Part shown: positions 48,143 to 56,206 of the stretch, piece after piece
Layout of the letters: each line of letters opens with the position of its first letter
Numbering within the stretch: position 1 is the first letter of the stretch
Origin: Kitasatospora sp. NBC_00315
GTDB lineage: Bacteria; Actinomycetota; Actinomycetes; Streptomycetales; Streptomycetaceae
Reading direction: 5' to 3'
Length of the DNA: 64,000 nucleotides
NCBI RefSeq assembly: GCF_041435095.1
Contig: NZ_CP108025.1
Span: 4,402,001-4,466,000, forward strand
Program-made: the position numbers and the translations under genes
The notes under the pieces: generated by a model
Seen by the model: the letters and a program-made list of their open reading frames with translations, nothing else
Told to the model about the DNA's origin: nothing
Database searches by the model: none

Positions 48143-49510
48143 TCAGCCGTGGTCGACGCTGCCGCTCACCCCGGAGCCGGTGTCGGCCGCGGTGGTGTCC
48201 CCGGTGCGCGGTGCGGTCGCCGACGTGCTGCCCGACCGGAGGGTGAGCAGCGTGATCTCGCTCGGTGCGAAGACCCGGAAGGGCGGCCCCCAGAAGCCGG
48301 TGCCCCGGCTGGTGTAGAGCTGGGTCCGCTCCCCGTGTCGGCTCAGGCCGTGCACCACCGGCTGGTCGATCCGGACCAGGAAGTTGAACGGCCAGATCTG
48401 GCCGCCGTGGGTGTGCCCGGAGATCTGCAGGTCGATGCCGGCGGCAGCGGCCTGGGGAACGTACTTGGGCTGGTGGGCGACGAGCAGCACCGGTCGGGCC
48501 GGGTCCGCCCCCGCCAGGGCGCCGAGCAGGTTCGCGCGGTGTCCGGCCAGGCCGGAGGACTCCGCGGTCACGTCGTCCACGCCCGCGAGTACGAGGGCGT
48601 CCCCACCGCGCTCCACCACGACATGGCGGTTGTGCAGCGGCTCCCAGCCCAGTTCGCCCATGCGGTCCAGCCAGCCCTGGGCCTCTCCGGAGTACTCGTG
48701 GTTCCCCGTGACGTAGACCTTGGCCAGCCTTGCCCGGACCGTTCCGAGCGGCGCGGACTGCTCCCGGCGCTGGACGGGCGTGCCGTCGGCGATGTCGCCG
48801 GCGTGGATGACGACGTCCGCGTCGAGCGCGTTGACCGCCCCGGCGACCCGCGCCGACCAGTGCGCCCGGTCGATCGGCCCGTAGTGGGTGTCGGCCAGTA
48901 CGACGACACGGGTCCCGTCCAGGCCGCCGCCGAGGCGCGGGACGTGGACGTCCAGCCGCTTCACCCGGGGCACCCGCATGGCCTCGTGGTGGCCCCAGGC
49001 CAGCAGCCCGGCCGAGACCACGGCGACGGCCACGGCCACGGTCCTGGCCCGGCCGGCGCCGCCGACGTCGAGCCCGATCAGCAGGAGGTGCACCAGGCCG
49101 CCCAGCAGCGACCAGGTGAACAGCACCCAGATCACCCCGAGGGAGGTGTCCGCGACGCGGGCGGCCCGGTCGGCCCGCCGCGGCCCGTGGCCCGCGACCA
49201 TCAGGAAGGGGAAGGAGACCAGCCAGGCGGCGAAGACGGCCGTGCCGGCCAGGAAGACCGGGAACGGCCAGGCGGTGCCGGAGGCGAACAGCGTCAGCCA
49301 GGGCGGGAGGCACAGCACCAGCAGAACGAGGACGAGCACGACCAGCCGCCGGCGCATTGATCGCCGAGGCCTCGCCTTCTCGTCCGGGGCACCCGTACCC
49401 GGCCCGGGTGCCGCCTCCGTCCCAGGTCGGGCGCCGGTCTCGACGCTCTCCGACTCCCCGGGGGCCGACCGGAGGTCCGACTCCGACCCGATGGATCCGC
49501 TGTCTGTCAC
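48143..49510 (-). CDS. Membrane-anchored metallophosphoesterase
   Basis: A 455-residue protein. A disordered acidic N-terminus (about 1-45) leads to four membrane helices (about 52-185), then a calcineurin-like phosphoesterase domain. It has the metal motifs 'VVVLADTHYG' (DxH), 'VVIHAGDIADG' (GDxxD), 'YVTGNHEYSG' (GNHE), 'LLVAHQPKY' and 'ISGHTHGGQIWP' (GHxH). This YkuE/YaeI-like group cleaves phosphodiesters or lipid headgroups at the membrane. GTG 49510 has GAGGGG eight bases upstream and is preferred to the ATG at 49543. Stands alone; substrate unknown. Confidence 0.9.
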   Translation of the reverse strand: MTDSGSIGSESDLRSAPGESESVETGARPGTEAAPGPGTGAPDEKARPRRSMRRRLVVLVLVLLVLCLPPWLTLFASGTAWPFPVFLAGTAVFAAWLVSFPFLMVAGHGPRRADRAARVADTSLGVIWVLFTWSLLGGLVHLLLIGLDVGGAGRARTVAVAVAVVSAGLLAWGHHEAMRVPRVKRLDVHVPRLGGGLDGTRVVVLADTHYGPIDRAHWSARVAGAVNALDADVVIHAGDIADGTPVQRREQSAPLGTVRARLAKVYVTGNHEYSGEAQGWLDRMGELGWEPLHNRHVVVERGGDALVLAGVDDVTAESSGLAGHRANLLGALAGADPARPVLLVAHQPKYVPQAAAAGIDLQISGHTHGGQIWPFNFLVRIDQPVVHGLSRHGERTQLYTSRGTGFWGPPFRVFAPSEITLLTLRSGSTSATAPRTGDTTAADTGSGVSGSVDHG

Positions 49511-49760
49511 TGTGCCGCCCCTCACGTCCGCTGCTCCCATCATCCGGCACGCGGCAGGCGCCGGAACCGTCCGGGTGCCGTCGGTCCGCCCTGTGGTCGG
49601 TCCGTGCCGTCGGTCCGCCCTGCGACCGGGGAGCGCCCGGCCGCCGTCCCGCGTCCACCCACCCAGGGCCGGGCCCTCGACGCACGTCCGGGGGCGCGCC
49701 GGCCGGGTTCCTCGATCGCGGGGAGCTCCCGTTCGTACGTCCCGGCCCGGTCGCAGCGGG

Positions 49761-50249
49761 TCACCCGTGGTCGGGGGCCACGGTCGACGTACGGCGTTGC
49801 TCCAACCAGTTCTGGCTCAGGTGGGCCCACACCCCCTGGTACTCCTGGAAGACCGGCTCCAGCCGGTCGTAGGTGAGCGCGTCGGCGGGCGTCGAGGCCA
49901 CGAGGAACTCGAGATCATCGGCGAGGCGCTGGAACCTGTACTGCGTGTCCTCCATCAGGACCGATCGTGACCTCCAGTTGAAGAACGGCTCGATGGCTCC
50001 GAAGAGGGTGACGCACGCGACCAGGGCGAAGGCCAGGCCCGCCCACAGGTTCAGGCTCTGCAGTCCCAGGATGATGGTCGACGCAGCCGACAGCGACAGC
50101 GTCGTCACCTTGAGAACGGAGGAAGCCAGACGGAACCGCTTCTTCCTCCGACGGGCGTACTCGTTGCCCTGCCGGATCTTCCCGAGCAGCCGACCGGCTG
50201 CCTCCACGGGATCCAGCCCGGCGTTCACAACAGGACCGTCAGATCCCAT
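49761..50249 (-). CDS. SLATT-domain two-helix membrane protein
   Basis: A 162-residue protein matching the SLATT fold: a basic amphipathic segment 'GNEYARRRKKRFRLASSVLK', two adjacent membrane helices ('VTTLSLSAASTIILGL' and 'LWAGLAFALVACVTLFGAIEPFF'), and a cytosolic helical tail starting 'NWRSRSVLMEDTQYRFQRLADDLEF'. SLATT proteins are predicted pore-forming effectors in nucleotide-signalling conflict systems, but many actinobacterial copies are solitary. No cyclase, SLOG or nucleotidyltransferase gene is adjacent. ATG 50249 has GGGGGAGA; a TTG at 50261 is less likely. Confidence 0.78.
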   Translation of the reverse strand: MGSDGPVVNAGLDPVEAAGRLLGKIRQGNEYARRRKKRFRLASSVLKVTTLSLSAASTIILGLQSLNLWAGLAFALVACVTLFGAIEPFFNWRSRSVLMEDTQYRFQRLADDLEFLVASTPADALTYDRLEPVFQEYQGVWAHLSQNWLEQRRTSTVAPDHG

Positions 50250-50402
50250 GCTCTCCCCCAAAATCCATGCGTCCCGCGCAATCGGCAGGCGTGGCCAGAC
50301 CCCAGGCTTTCGCGCGGTACCTCGGCGAGCCCCCCGGCCGCTTCGCCGATCCGGCCGCTCCCCTCCCGTGCCCGTCGTCCCGTCGTCCGTCGGCGCTTGT
50401 TC

Positions 50403-50418
50403 TTGAATGGGCGCTCAG
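50403..50418. promoter_or_regulatory. Candidate TetR operator upstream of the TetR gene
   Basis: TTGAATGGGCGCTCAG has the same 16-bp geometry as the perfect site TTGAATCATCATTCAA at 51101-51116. It lies 14 bp before the TetR start, suitable for autorepression. Confidence 0.5.
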
Positions 50419-50431
50419 GTATGTTCTCCGC

Positions 50432-51016
50432 ATGCCCAGGCCCCGCGAGTTCGAACCCGACGCCGTGCTGAACCAGGCCATGCTGCGGTTCTGGGAGCGC
50501 GGCTATCGGGCCACCTCGATCGAGGATCTCGTGAAGGCGACCGGAGTGAAGCCCGGCAGCATCTACAGCGCCTTCCCCGGCGGCAAGCGTGCCCTGTTCC
50601 TGAAGTCGCTGGAGCGCTACTCCAAGCTGGTCGTCCCGCAGAAACTCGGCGAGCTGGAGGCTCCGGGCGCTTCGCTGGCGGAGCTCCGCGGGTACTTCGA
50701 CGGACTGGTGGGCGATCTGCTCAGTCCCGAGGGCAGGCAGGGCTGCCTGCTGGTGAACACCGCGATCGAGAACGCCGCGGGGGACGACGAGGCCGCGGCC
50801 GTGGTGCGCGGCCACCTGGCCCGTCTGGAGCGCTGCATGACCACGGCGCTGCAGAACGCCCGCGACCGGGGTGAGGTGCGGGCCTCGGTGGATCCGGTCG
50901 GAAGCGCCAAGCTGCTGGTCGCGACCTGCCAGGGCCTGATGGTGGTGGGCAAGGCGAATCCGGACGAGGCGGTGCTGCGAGCGATCGCGGACAACGCCTT
51001 CGCCGTCCTCGCCTGA
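50432..51016 (+). CDS. TetR-family transcriptional repressor
   Basis: A 194-residue regulator starting 'MPRPREFEPDAVLNQAMLRFWERGYRATSIEDLVKAT', with recognition helix 'GVKPGSIYSAFPGGKRALF'. The C-terminal domain (TetR_C_16-like, with 'GCLLVNTAIE') binds the effector. It is upstream of an MDR oxidoreductase on the same strand, and matching operator-like palindromes precede both genes. This is the common layout for repressors of electrophile- or quinone-inducible reductases. Confidence 0.9.
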   Translation: MPRPREFEPDAVLNQAMLRFWERGYRATSIEDLVKATGVKPGSIYSAFPGGKRALFLKSLERYSKLVVPQKLGELEAPGASLAELRGYFDGLVGDLLSPEGRQGCLLVNTAIENAAGDDEAAAVVRGHLARLERCMTTALQNARDRGEVRASVDPVGSAKLLVATCQGLMVVGKANPDEAVLRAIADNAFAVLA

Positions 51017-51100
51017 CCGCCGCGCTGTCGCCCGACCTTCGGGGCGCAGCAGAAGGCACGCGGGCCACCCCGGCGGTGGCTCTTTTTTCGGGCCCAATAT

Positions 51101-51116
51101 TTGAATCATCATTCAA
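51101..51116. promoter_or_regulatory. Perfect operator-like palindrome upstream of the MDR oxidoreductase
   Basis: TTGAAT-CATC-ATTCAA is a perfect 6-bp inverted repeat, 16 bp before the ATG at 51132 and overlapping the AT-rich promoter segment (51086-51105). It is paired with the similar site in front of the tetR-like gene. Confidence 0.6.
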
Positions 51117-51131
51117 GAACGGAGTCGGATC

Positions 51132-52112
51132 ATGAAGGCCATCGTCATTTCCTCCTACGGAGGTCCCGAAGTGCTCACCGTCACCGAACTGCCCGACCCG
51201 GTGCCAGCCGCCGGCGAGGTGCTGATCCGGGTCAAAGCGTTCGGCCTCAACCACGCCGAGGCGTACATGCGCGCCGGAGCCTGGGGCGCAGTGGCGGCCG
51301 TCACCGGGATCGAGTGCGCCGGGGGGGTCGAGTCCGACCCCTCCGGCCGACTCTCGCCCGGCACCGTCGTGGTGGCGATCCTCGGCGGCATGGGACGCAC
51401 CCGGAACGGCAGTTACGCGGAGCTGGTGACGGTCCCCGCGGCCAACGTGGTCGCGGTGCGCTCCTCCCTCGGGTGGGCCGAACTGGCGGCGGTCCCCGAG
51501 GTGTACGCGACAGCGTGGAGCGGCCTGTTCGGCAACCTGGACCTGCGCGCGGGCGAGACGGTCCTGGTCCGCGGCGCGACCTCCGCGCTCGGCCAGGCCG
51601 CCGTCGGCCTCGCCGTCGACCACGGAGCCCGGGTCATCGCCGCCACCCGTACCCCCGCTCACGCGGCCCTGCTCAAGGAACTCGGAGCCGACGACGTCCT
51701 CATCGACGACGGCCTCCTCGCCCCGCAGGTCAGGGAGCGGGGAGTGGTCGTGGACGCCGTCCTCGACATCGTCGGCAACAGTGTCCTGCGGGACTCCCTG
51801 GCCACGGTCCGGGCGCGCGGCCGGGTCTGCCAGATCGGCTTCCTCGGCGGCTTCGACCCCGTACCGGACTTCGACCCGATCGCCGACCTGCCCACCGGGG
51901 TGCAGCTCAGCTTCTTCGCCGGCGCCTTCGTTCTGGGCAGCCCCGCGTTTCCGCTCACCGACGTGCCCCTGGACCGGATCTACGCCAAGGTCGAGGCGGG
52001 CACCCTCCGGGCCGGGCCGGTCCGGGTCTTCCGCTTCGACGAGATCGTCGACGCCCATCGGGTGATGGAGGCGGGCCGGGCGCTGGGCAAGTTGACCGTC
52101 ATCGTGGACTGA
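51132..52112 (+). CDS. Zinc-less MDR/quinone oxidoreductase
   Basis: A 326-residue MDR enzyme: GroES-like domain ('GEVLIRVKAFGLNHAEAYMRAGAWG', 'VTGIECAGGVES'), Rossmann motif 'TVLVRGATSALGQAAVGLAVDHGA' (about 142-165) and C-terminal 'RFDEIVDAHRVMEAGRALGKLTVIVD'. The 'GATSALG' loop is the NADPH phosphate site of the QOR subgroup. Probably repressed by the TetR-type protein upstream and induced by a reactive quinone or aldehyde. One of four such reductases in this window. Confidence 0.87.
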   Translation: MKAIVISSYGGPEVLTVTELPDPVPAAGEVLIRVKAFGLNHAEAYMRAGAWGAVAAVTGIECAGGVESDPSGRLSPGTVVVAILGGMGRTRNGSYAELVTVPAANVVAVRSSLGWAELAAVPEVYATAWSGLFGNLDLRAGETVLVRGATSALGQAAVGLAVDHGARVIAATRTPAHAALLKELGADDVLIDDGLLAPQVRERGVVVDAVLDIVGNSVLRDSLATVRARGRVCQIGFLGGFDPVPDFDPIADLPTGVQLSFFAGAFVLGSPAFPLTDVPLDRIYAKVEAGTLRAGPVRVFRFDEIVDAHRVMEAGRALGKLTVIVD

Positions 52113-52186
52113 CGTGCCGAGTTCGGTGCAGGCGGCCGACCGGGCATCCGCGGTGAGCGCATCGAGGAGCGGCCGAGGAGCCGGGG

Positions 52187-53197
52187 TCAGCCGACGGCGT
52201 TGACGGCCGGCCGGCCGGTCGGATCGTGCTCCCGGGCCTGGAAGGTACGACGGTACGCGGCGGGTGAGACGCCGATCGCGGCGGCCAGGTGCTGACGCAG
52301 CGAGGAGGCGCTGCCCAACCCGGCCCGCTCGGCGACCTGGTCGACCGGCAGATCACTGGACTCCAGTAGTCTGCGGGCGAGTTCGAGTCGCTGGACGATG
52401 AGCCACCGGCCGGGAGTCAGGCCGGTCTCGGCCAGGAAGCGGCGGCTGAAGGTGCGCACGCTCATGCCCGCCTGGGCAGCCAACTGGGCCAGTTTGATGG
52501 GCTGGTGGAGCTGTCGGAGGGCCCACTCGCGGGCCCCGGCGGTGTCACTGCCGGCCGCATCGGGGACGGGACGGGCGATGTACTGGGCCTGTCCGCCGTC
52601 GCGCCACGGCGGAACGACGCACAGGCGGGCGACCTGATTGGCGATCTCGCTGCCGTGGTCGCGGCGGATCAGGTGCAGGCAGAGGTCCATCCCGGCGGCG
52701 GCACCGGCCGAGGTGAGCAGGTCGCCGTCGTCCACGTAGAGCACGTCGGGATCGAGCCGGGTCCGCGGGTACAGCTCGCGGAAGCGCTCGGCGTGCACCC
52801 AGTGCGTGGTGGCGGGCCGGCCGTCGAGCAGTCCGGCGGCGGCGAGGACGAAGGAGGCCGTGCAGATCGACACCAGACGGGTACCGGGCCGGAGTCGGTC
52901 CAGAGCGGCAGCGACCGGCGCGGGGAGCGGGTCACCGCCGCCGCCGATCGGGGCGTCGACGGCCGCCACGATCAGGGTGTCGGCGGTGGCGATCACGCTC
53001 GCGTCGTGCTCGACGGCGATCGAGAAGTCCTCGCTGGTGCGCACCGGGCGGCCGTCCGGGGTGCAGGTGAGCACCTCGTAGAGCCGTCCGCCGTCCGGGC
53101 CGTACGCGAAGCCGAAGGCCTTGGCGGGAATGCCGAGTTCGAAGGGGAAGACGCCGGGGAGGGCGAGGACGACGACGCGGTGCCTGGCCTGCTGCAT
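52187..53197 (-). CDS. GlxA-type AraC regulator (DJ-1/PfpI domain plus AraC HTH)
   Basis: A 336-residue regulator. The DJ-1/PfpI-like domain (about 5-190) has 'VVVLALPGVFPFELGIPAKAFG' and the elbow region 'VSICTASFVLAAAGLLDGRPATTHW', with a Cys in the usual nucleophile position. The AraC HTH pair is 'LAQLAAQAGMSVRTFSRRFLAETG' and 'VDQVAERAGLGSASSLRQHLAAAIG'. GlxA/FtrA-like proteins sense small nitrogenous or oxidative signals. Divergent from a quinone reductase; 19-bp-spaced direct repeats lie between them. Confidence 0.92.
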   Translation of the reverse strand: MQQARHRVVVLALPGVFPFELGIPAKAFGFAYGPDGGRLYEVLTCTPDGRPVRTSEDFSIAVEHDASVIATADTLIVAAVDAPIGGGGDPLPAPVAAALDRLRPGTRLVSICTASFVLAAAGLLDGRPATTHWVHAERFRELYPRTRLDPDVLYVDDGDLLTSAGAAAGMDLCLHLIRRDHGSEIANQVARLCVVPPWRDGGQAQYIARPVPDAAGSDTAGAREWALRQLHQPIKLAQLAAQAGMSVRTFSRRFLAETGLTPGRWLIVQRLELARRLLESSDLPVDQVAERAGLGSASSLRQHLAAAIGVSPAAYRRTFQAREHDPTGRPAVNAVG

Positions 53198-53210
53198 GGC
53201 CGGATTCTCT

Positions 53211-53244
53211 CACTTGTTGGCATTCTGGCCACTCGTTTCGATTG
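53211..53244. promoter_or_regulatory. Direct repeats in GlxA-type regulator / reductase gap
   Basis: CACTTGTTGGCATT (53211-53224) and CACTCGTTTCGATT (53230-53243) match at 10 of 14 positions with a 19-bp period, so both lie on one face of the helix. AraC-family proteins bind such tandem sites. They are centred in the 102-bp divergent gap. Confidence 0.4.
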
Positions 53245-53299
53245 CCGGGTGGCAGCAGGCTGTTGATCGACCGCAGACGAGACGGGGGAGTGGATCCGG

Positions 53300-54244
53300 A
53301 TGACGGAGAAGATGACGGCGGTGGCCTTCGCGGAGCCGGGCGGGCCGGAGGTGCTGAAGGTCGTGGAACGGGAGCGGCCGGTACCCGGTCCCACGGAGAT
53401 CCTGGTCCGGGTGCACGCGGCCGGCGTCAACCCGTTGGACTGGAGGACCCGGGCGGCCGGTGCCCTGCTCGTCCCCGGCGACGGCATCGTGGGGTGGGAC
53501 GTCTCGGGCGTGGTGGAGGCCGTCGGCCTCGGCGTGACGCTCCACCGCCCGGGTGACGAGGTGTACGGCATGCCGGGCTTTCCGAGGATGGTCGGCGGCT
53601 ACGCGCAGTACGTGGCCGCTCCGGCACGCCACTTCGCCCCCAAGCCGGCCGGACTCGACCACGTGCAGGCGGCGGCCCTGCCGCTCGCCGCGCTCACGGC
53701 CTGGCAGGCCCTGATGGACATGGCTGCGCTGCGGGAGGGGCAGCGGGTCCTGGTGCACGCCGCGGCGGGTGGCGTCGGGCACCTGGCGGTGCAGGTCGCC
53801 AAGGCTCACGGCGCGTACGTCATCGGCACGGCCGGCGCGGGCAAGCACGCGTTCGTGCGGGGGCTGGGTGCGGACGAGGTGATCGACCACACGGCGGTCG
53901 ACTTCGCCTCGGTGGTCTCCGACGTGGATGTGGTGATCGACTCGATCGCCGGGGACTACCAGGAGCGCTCGCTGTCGGTGCTGAGGGACGGCGGCACGTT
54001 GATCACCCTCCCGGTTCGCGAGACCGAGGCGCTCGCCGCCGCTGCGGCTCTGCGCTCCATCCGCTCGGGCTTCATGCTGGTCGAGCCCGACCGGCGAGCG
54101 CTGTTGGCCATCACGGAGCTGGTCGAGACCGGAAGGCTGAAGGTGCACGTCGAGGCCGTCTTCCCGCTGGCGGACGCCGCCAAGGCCCACGAGCGCGGGG
54201 AAACCGGAAGGACCACCGGCAAGTTGGTGCTCAGAGTCGACTGA
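53300..54244 (+). CDS. NADP-dependent quinone oxidoreductase (MDR family)
   Basis: A 314-residue zinc-less MDR protein. 'TEILVRVHAAGVNPLDWRTRAAG' and 'GIVGWDVSGVVEAVG' form the N-terminal half. 'VLVHAAAGGVGHLAVQVAKAHGAYVIGTA' is the nucleotide-binding strand-loop-helix (about 150-178). 'AVFPLADAAKAHERGETGRTTGKLVLRV' ends the protein. It is close to the enzyme at 16953-17876 and is paired with an AraC-type regulator. A role in quinone or carbonyl detoxification is inferred. Convergent with a small secreted-protein gene seven bases later. Confidence 0.87.
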   Translation: MTEKMTAVAFAEPGGPEVLKVVERERPVPGPTEILVRVHAAGVNPLDWRTRAAGALLVPGDGIVGWDVSGVVEAVGLGVTLHRPGDEVYGMPGFPRMVGGYAQYVAAPARHFAPKPAGLDHVQAAALPLAALTAWQALMDMAALREGQRVLVHAAAGGVGHLAVQVAKAHGAYVIGTAGAGKHAFVRGLGADEVIDHTAVDFASVVSDVDVVIDSIAGDYQERSLSVLRDGGTLITLPVRETEALAAAAALRSIRSGFMLVEPDRRALLAITELVETGRLKVHVEAVFPLADAAKAHERGETGRTTGKLVLRVD

Positions 54245-54251
54245 TGGAACG

Positions 54252-54464
54252 TCATCGTTCGGTGACCCCGGGGGCGCTCGGGGGAGGACAGGTGGTACCG
54301 CCGATCGCCGGGCGGTGGTAGTCCGCGGTGAGGGTGTTGTCGGACGCTGCCAGGGCCGTCGGTGCCGCAGCGGCCGCCGCCGTCGACGCGCCGACGATCC
54401 CGCCGGTGACGAGTAGGCCGGCTGCGAGTATCGCTCTTGCTGCCGCTCCGAACTGACGGAACAT
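54252..54464 (-). CDS. Small secreted protein, unknown function
   Basis: A 70-residue product starting MFRQFGAAARAIL with a signal peptide (about 1-32, cleavage near 'STAAAAA'). The mature part is only about 38 polar residues with one Cys. ATG 54464 has GGAGAGG nine bases upstream; the ATG at 54482 lacks a ribosome site. No family recognised. The single Cys and short mature chain could suit a signal or envelope peptide, but this is a guess. Confidence 0.55.
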   Translation of the reverse strand: MFRQFGAAARAILAAGLLVTGGIVGASTAAAAAAPTALAASDNTLTADYHRPAIGGTTCPPPSAPGVTER

Positions 54465-54631
54465 CAGGCCGGGCCTCTCCATGTGAATGGATCAACGGTC
54501 ACTCACGTTGGGCGCTTTGAGCATGTCCGCAACACCCCGGCCCTCCTGAATGAACTGCAGCGCCGTCAGCGTTGCGGATCGCCCGGTCTGTTGCGGCAGT
54601 CGTCATGAAGGAGCGGCATCTGCCACCGGGC

Positions 54632-55540
54632 TCAGCGGGCCAGCCAGGTCAGCAGGGTCGTCACCAGGAACAGCACGCCCGCCGCGGACCAGACCACCAG
54701 GCGTGTCGGTCGCGAGGACCGGGTCGGCGTCCGGTCGCCTCCTCCCGGTGAGAGCAGCGCGTCCGCGAAGGCCTTCGCGGACGGCGGTCGGTCCTTGGGA
54801 GCCATGGACGTCGCAGCGCGAAGGAGTGCGTCGACGCCGTTCGGCACCGCCAGGGCCTCGGCGATCGTCGGCAGCGCATACGTGGACGGCCGGCCCGTCA
54901 GGTGGGTGGTGTGCCCTCCCGAGCCGAACGGCTTCTGCCCGGTCAGTAGTTCGAAGGTCACGACCCCGAGCGCGTACACATCGGCCCGAGCGTCGAACCC
55001 ACCGGTCTGGAAGACCTGTTCGGGCGCCATGTACGCAGGGGTACCCGTGGTCACCGTCAGACCCGACGCGTCGGCGAGTTGCTTCGCACTGCCGAGGTCC
55101 GCCACGAGTACGGCAGGAGGCGTGCGGTCGGAGTCGAGCAGCAGGTTCGACGGCTTGACGTCCCGGTGGATCACGCCCGCGCCGTGAAGCACGTGCACGG
55201 CGTATCCGGCCTCGGCCGCCAGCCGGAGCGCCTCCGCGGGCAGGCAGTGCCCGATCCTCTCGGCCAGCGTGCCGCCCCGCACGTAGTCCATGACGAAGTA
55301 GGGCCGGTCGTCCTGGACTCCGACGTCGTGAACCCGCACGACACGGGGGCTGGAGATCCTGCGGAGCAACCTCGCCTCCGCCAGGAACCGTTCCCGTACA
55401 TCGGCGTTCGACGCCCAGTTGTCGGCCAGCACCTTGACCGCGACGTCCGTGTCCAGCTCGGGATCGTAGGCCTTCCAGACGGTGGCGAAGGCGCCGGCCC
55501 CGAGCCTGTCCGTGAGGAGGTAACGGCCTAGCCTCTGCAT
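54632..55540 (-). CDS. Ser/Thr protein kinase (PknB-like) with C-terminal membrane anchor
   Basis: A 302-residue Hanks-type kinase. Gly-loop 'LGAGAFATVWKAY', ATP-lysine K36 ('VAVKVL'), catalytic loop 'HRDVKPSN' (D127), metal motif 'DLGSAK' (D148, DLG instead of DFG), and 'GTPAYMAPEQ' activation segment end are present. A single C-terminal helix ('LVVWSAAGVLFLVTTLLTWLA') anchors it, with almost nothing outside the cell, so it lacks its own sensor domain. It is divergent from an ECF sigma gene whose downstream neighbours encode secreted sensor-like proteins, suggesting one signalling module. Confidence 0.92.
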   Translation of the reverse strand: MQRLGRYLLTDRLGAGAFATVWKAYDPELDTDVAVKVLADNWASNADVRERFLAEARLLRRISSPRVVRVHDVGVQDDRPYFVMDYVRGGTLAERIGHCLPAEALRLAAEAGYAVHVLHGAGVIHRDVKPSNLLLDSDRTPPAVLVADLGSAKQLADASGLTVTTGTPAYMAPEQVFQTGGFDARADVYALGVVTFELLTGQKPFGSGGHTTHLTGRPSTYALPTIAEALAVPNGVDALLRAATSMAPKDRPPSAKAFADALLSPGGGDRTPTRSSRPTRLVVWSAAGVLFLVTTLLTWLAR

Positions 55541-55629
55541 GTGGCAGCATTCTGCCCGAGGTGCGGGGGCCGGGTGCCCCGCGTGCGGCGGGGTCGGATG
55601 CGGGTCGGACCGGAACGGGGGACGGCGGG

Positions 55630-56175
55630 GTGCTCGAAGAGGTCGAGCTGGCAGGGCTCGTGGCTTCCGTCCGGGCAGGTGACCCGGCGTCCTTGGAGCA
55701 TCTCCTGGTCAAGCTGCGGCCCCTGGTCATGCGGCGCTGCTCCAGGTTCCTGCCGCATCACGCCGACGCCGAAGAGGCCGCTCAGGACGCCCTGCTGTCC
55801 ATCAGCACACATCTGCACGAGTACAGCGGACGAGGCTCGTTCCTGGGGTGGGTGACGGTGATCGCCTCGAACTCCGCCAGGTCCACGTACCGTTCGATGT
55901 GCCGACGCGCGGAGGACAGCCATGCGGTCCTTCCCGAGCACACGGACCCGCGAACGACCAGTGTGATCGCCGGAACCCGCCTTGACCTGATGGAGGCGCT
56001 GTCCGCGCTGGAGAAGCAGCATCCGGCTCTGGTCGAATCCTTCGTGCTTCGCGATCTCGGAGACCTGACGTATGTCCAGGTGGCTGAGATTCTCGACGCT
56101 CCCCTGGGGACCGTCAAGGACCGCATCCATCAGGCCCGCCGCTTCATGCGGGACCGCCTCGTCGGCGGCCTCTGA
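55630..56175 (+). CDS. ECF RNA polymerase sigma factor
   Basis: A 181-residue ECF sigma factor. Region 2 contains 'RPLVMRRCSRFLPHHADAEEAAQDALLSI' and 'GSFLGWVTVIASNSARSTYRSMCRR'. Region 4 contains 'EKQHPALVESFVLRDLGDLTYVQVAEILDAPLGTVKDRIHQARRFM'. The open frame extends to 55561, but GTG 55630 with a GGGGGA ribosome site fits the family start. Divergent from the Ser/Thr kinase and followed 31 bases later by a secreted protein that may act in the same pathway. No anti-sigma gene of the ZAS type is adjacent. Confidence 0.85.
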   Translation: MLEEVELAGLVASVRAGDPASLEHLLVKLRPLVMRRCSRFLPHHADAEEAAQDALLSISTHLHEYSGRGSFLGWVTVIASNSARSTYRSMCRRAEDSHAVLPEHTDPRTTSVIAGTRLDLMEALSALEKQHPALVESFVLRDLGDLTYVQVAEILDAPLGTVKDRIHQARRFMRDRLVGGL

Positions 56176-56206
56176 TCCAGCCCTGCACGGACCGGGAGGT
56201 GCTGCT

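Noticed and set aside
55541..55855. Plus-strand frame beginning 'MAAFCPRCGGRV', resembling a zinc ribbon, just before the ECF sigma gene
   Set aside because: After about 20 residues it runs antisense-frame through the sigma coding region with poor codon bias; the CPRCGG may be chance. Only a frameshift joining it to the sigma factor would make it real.
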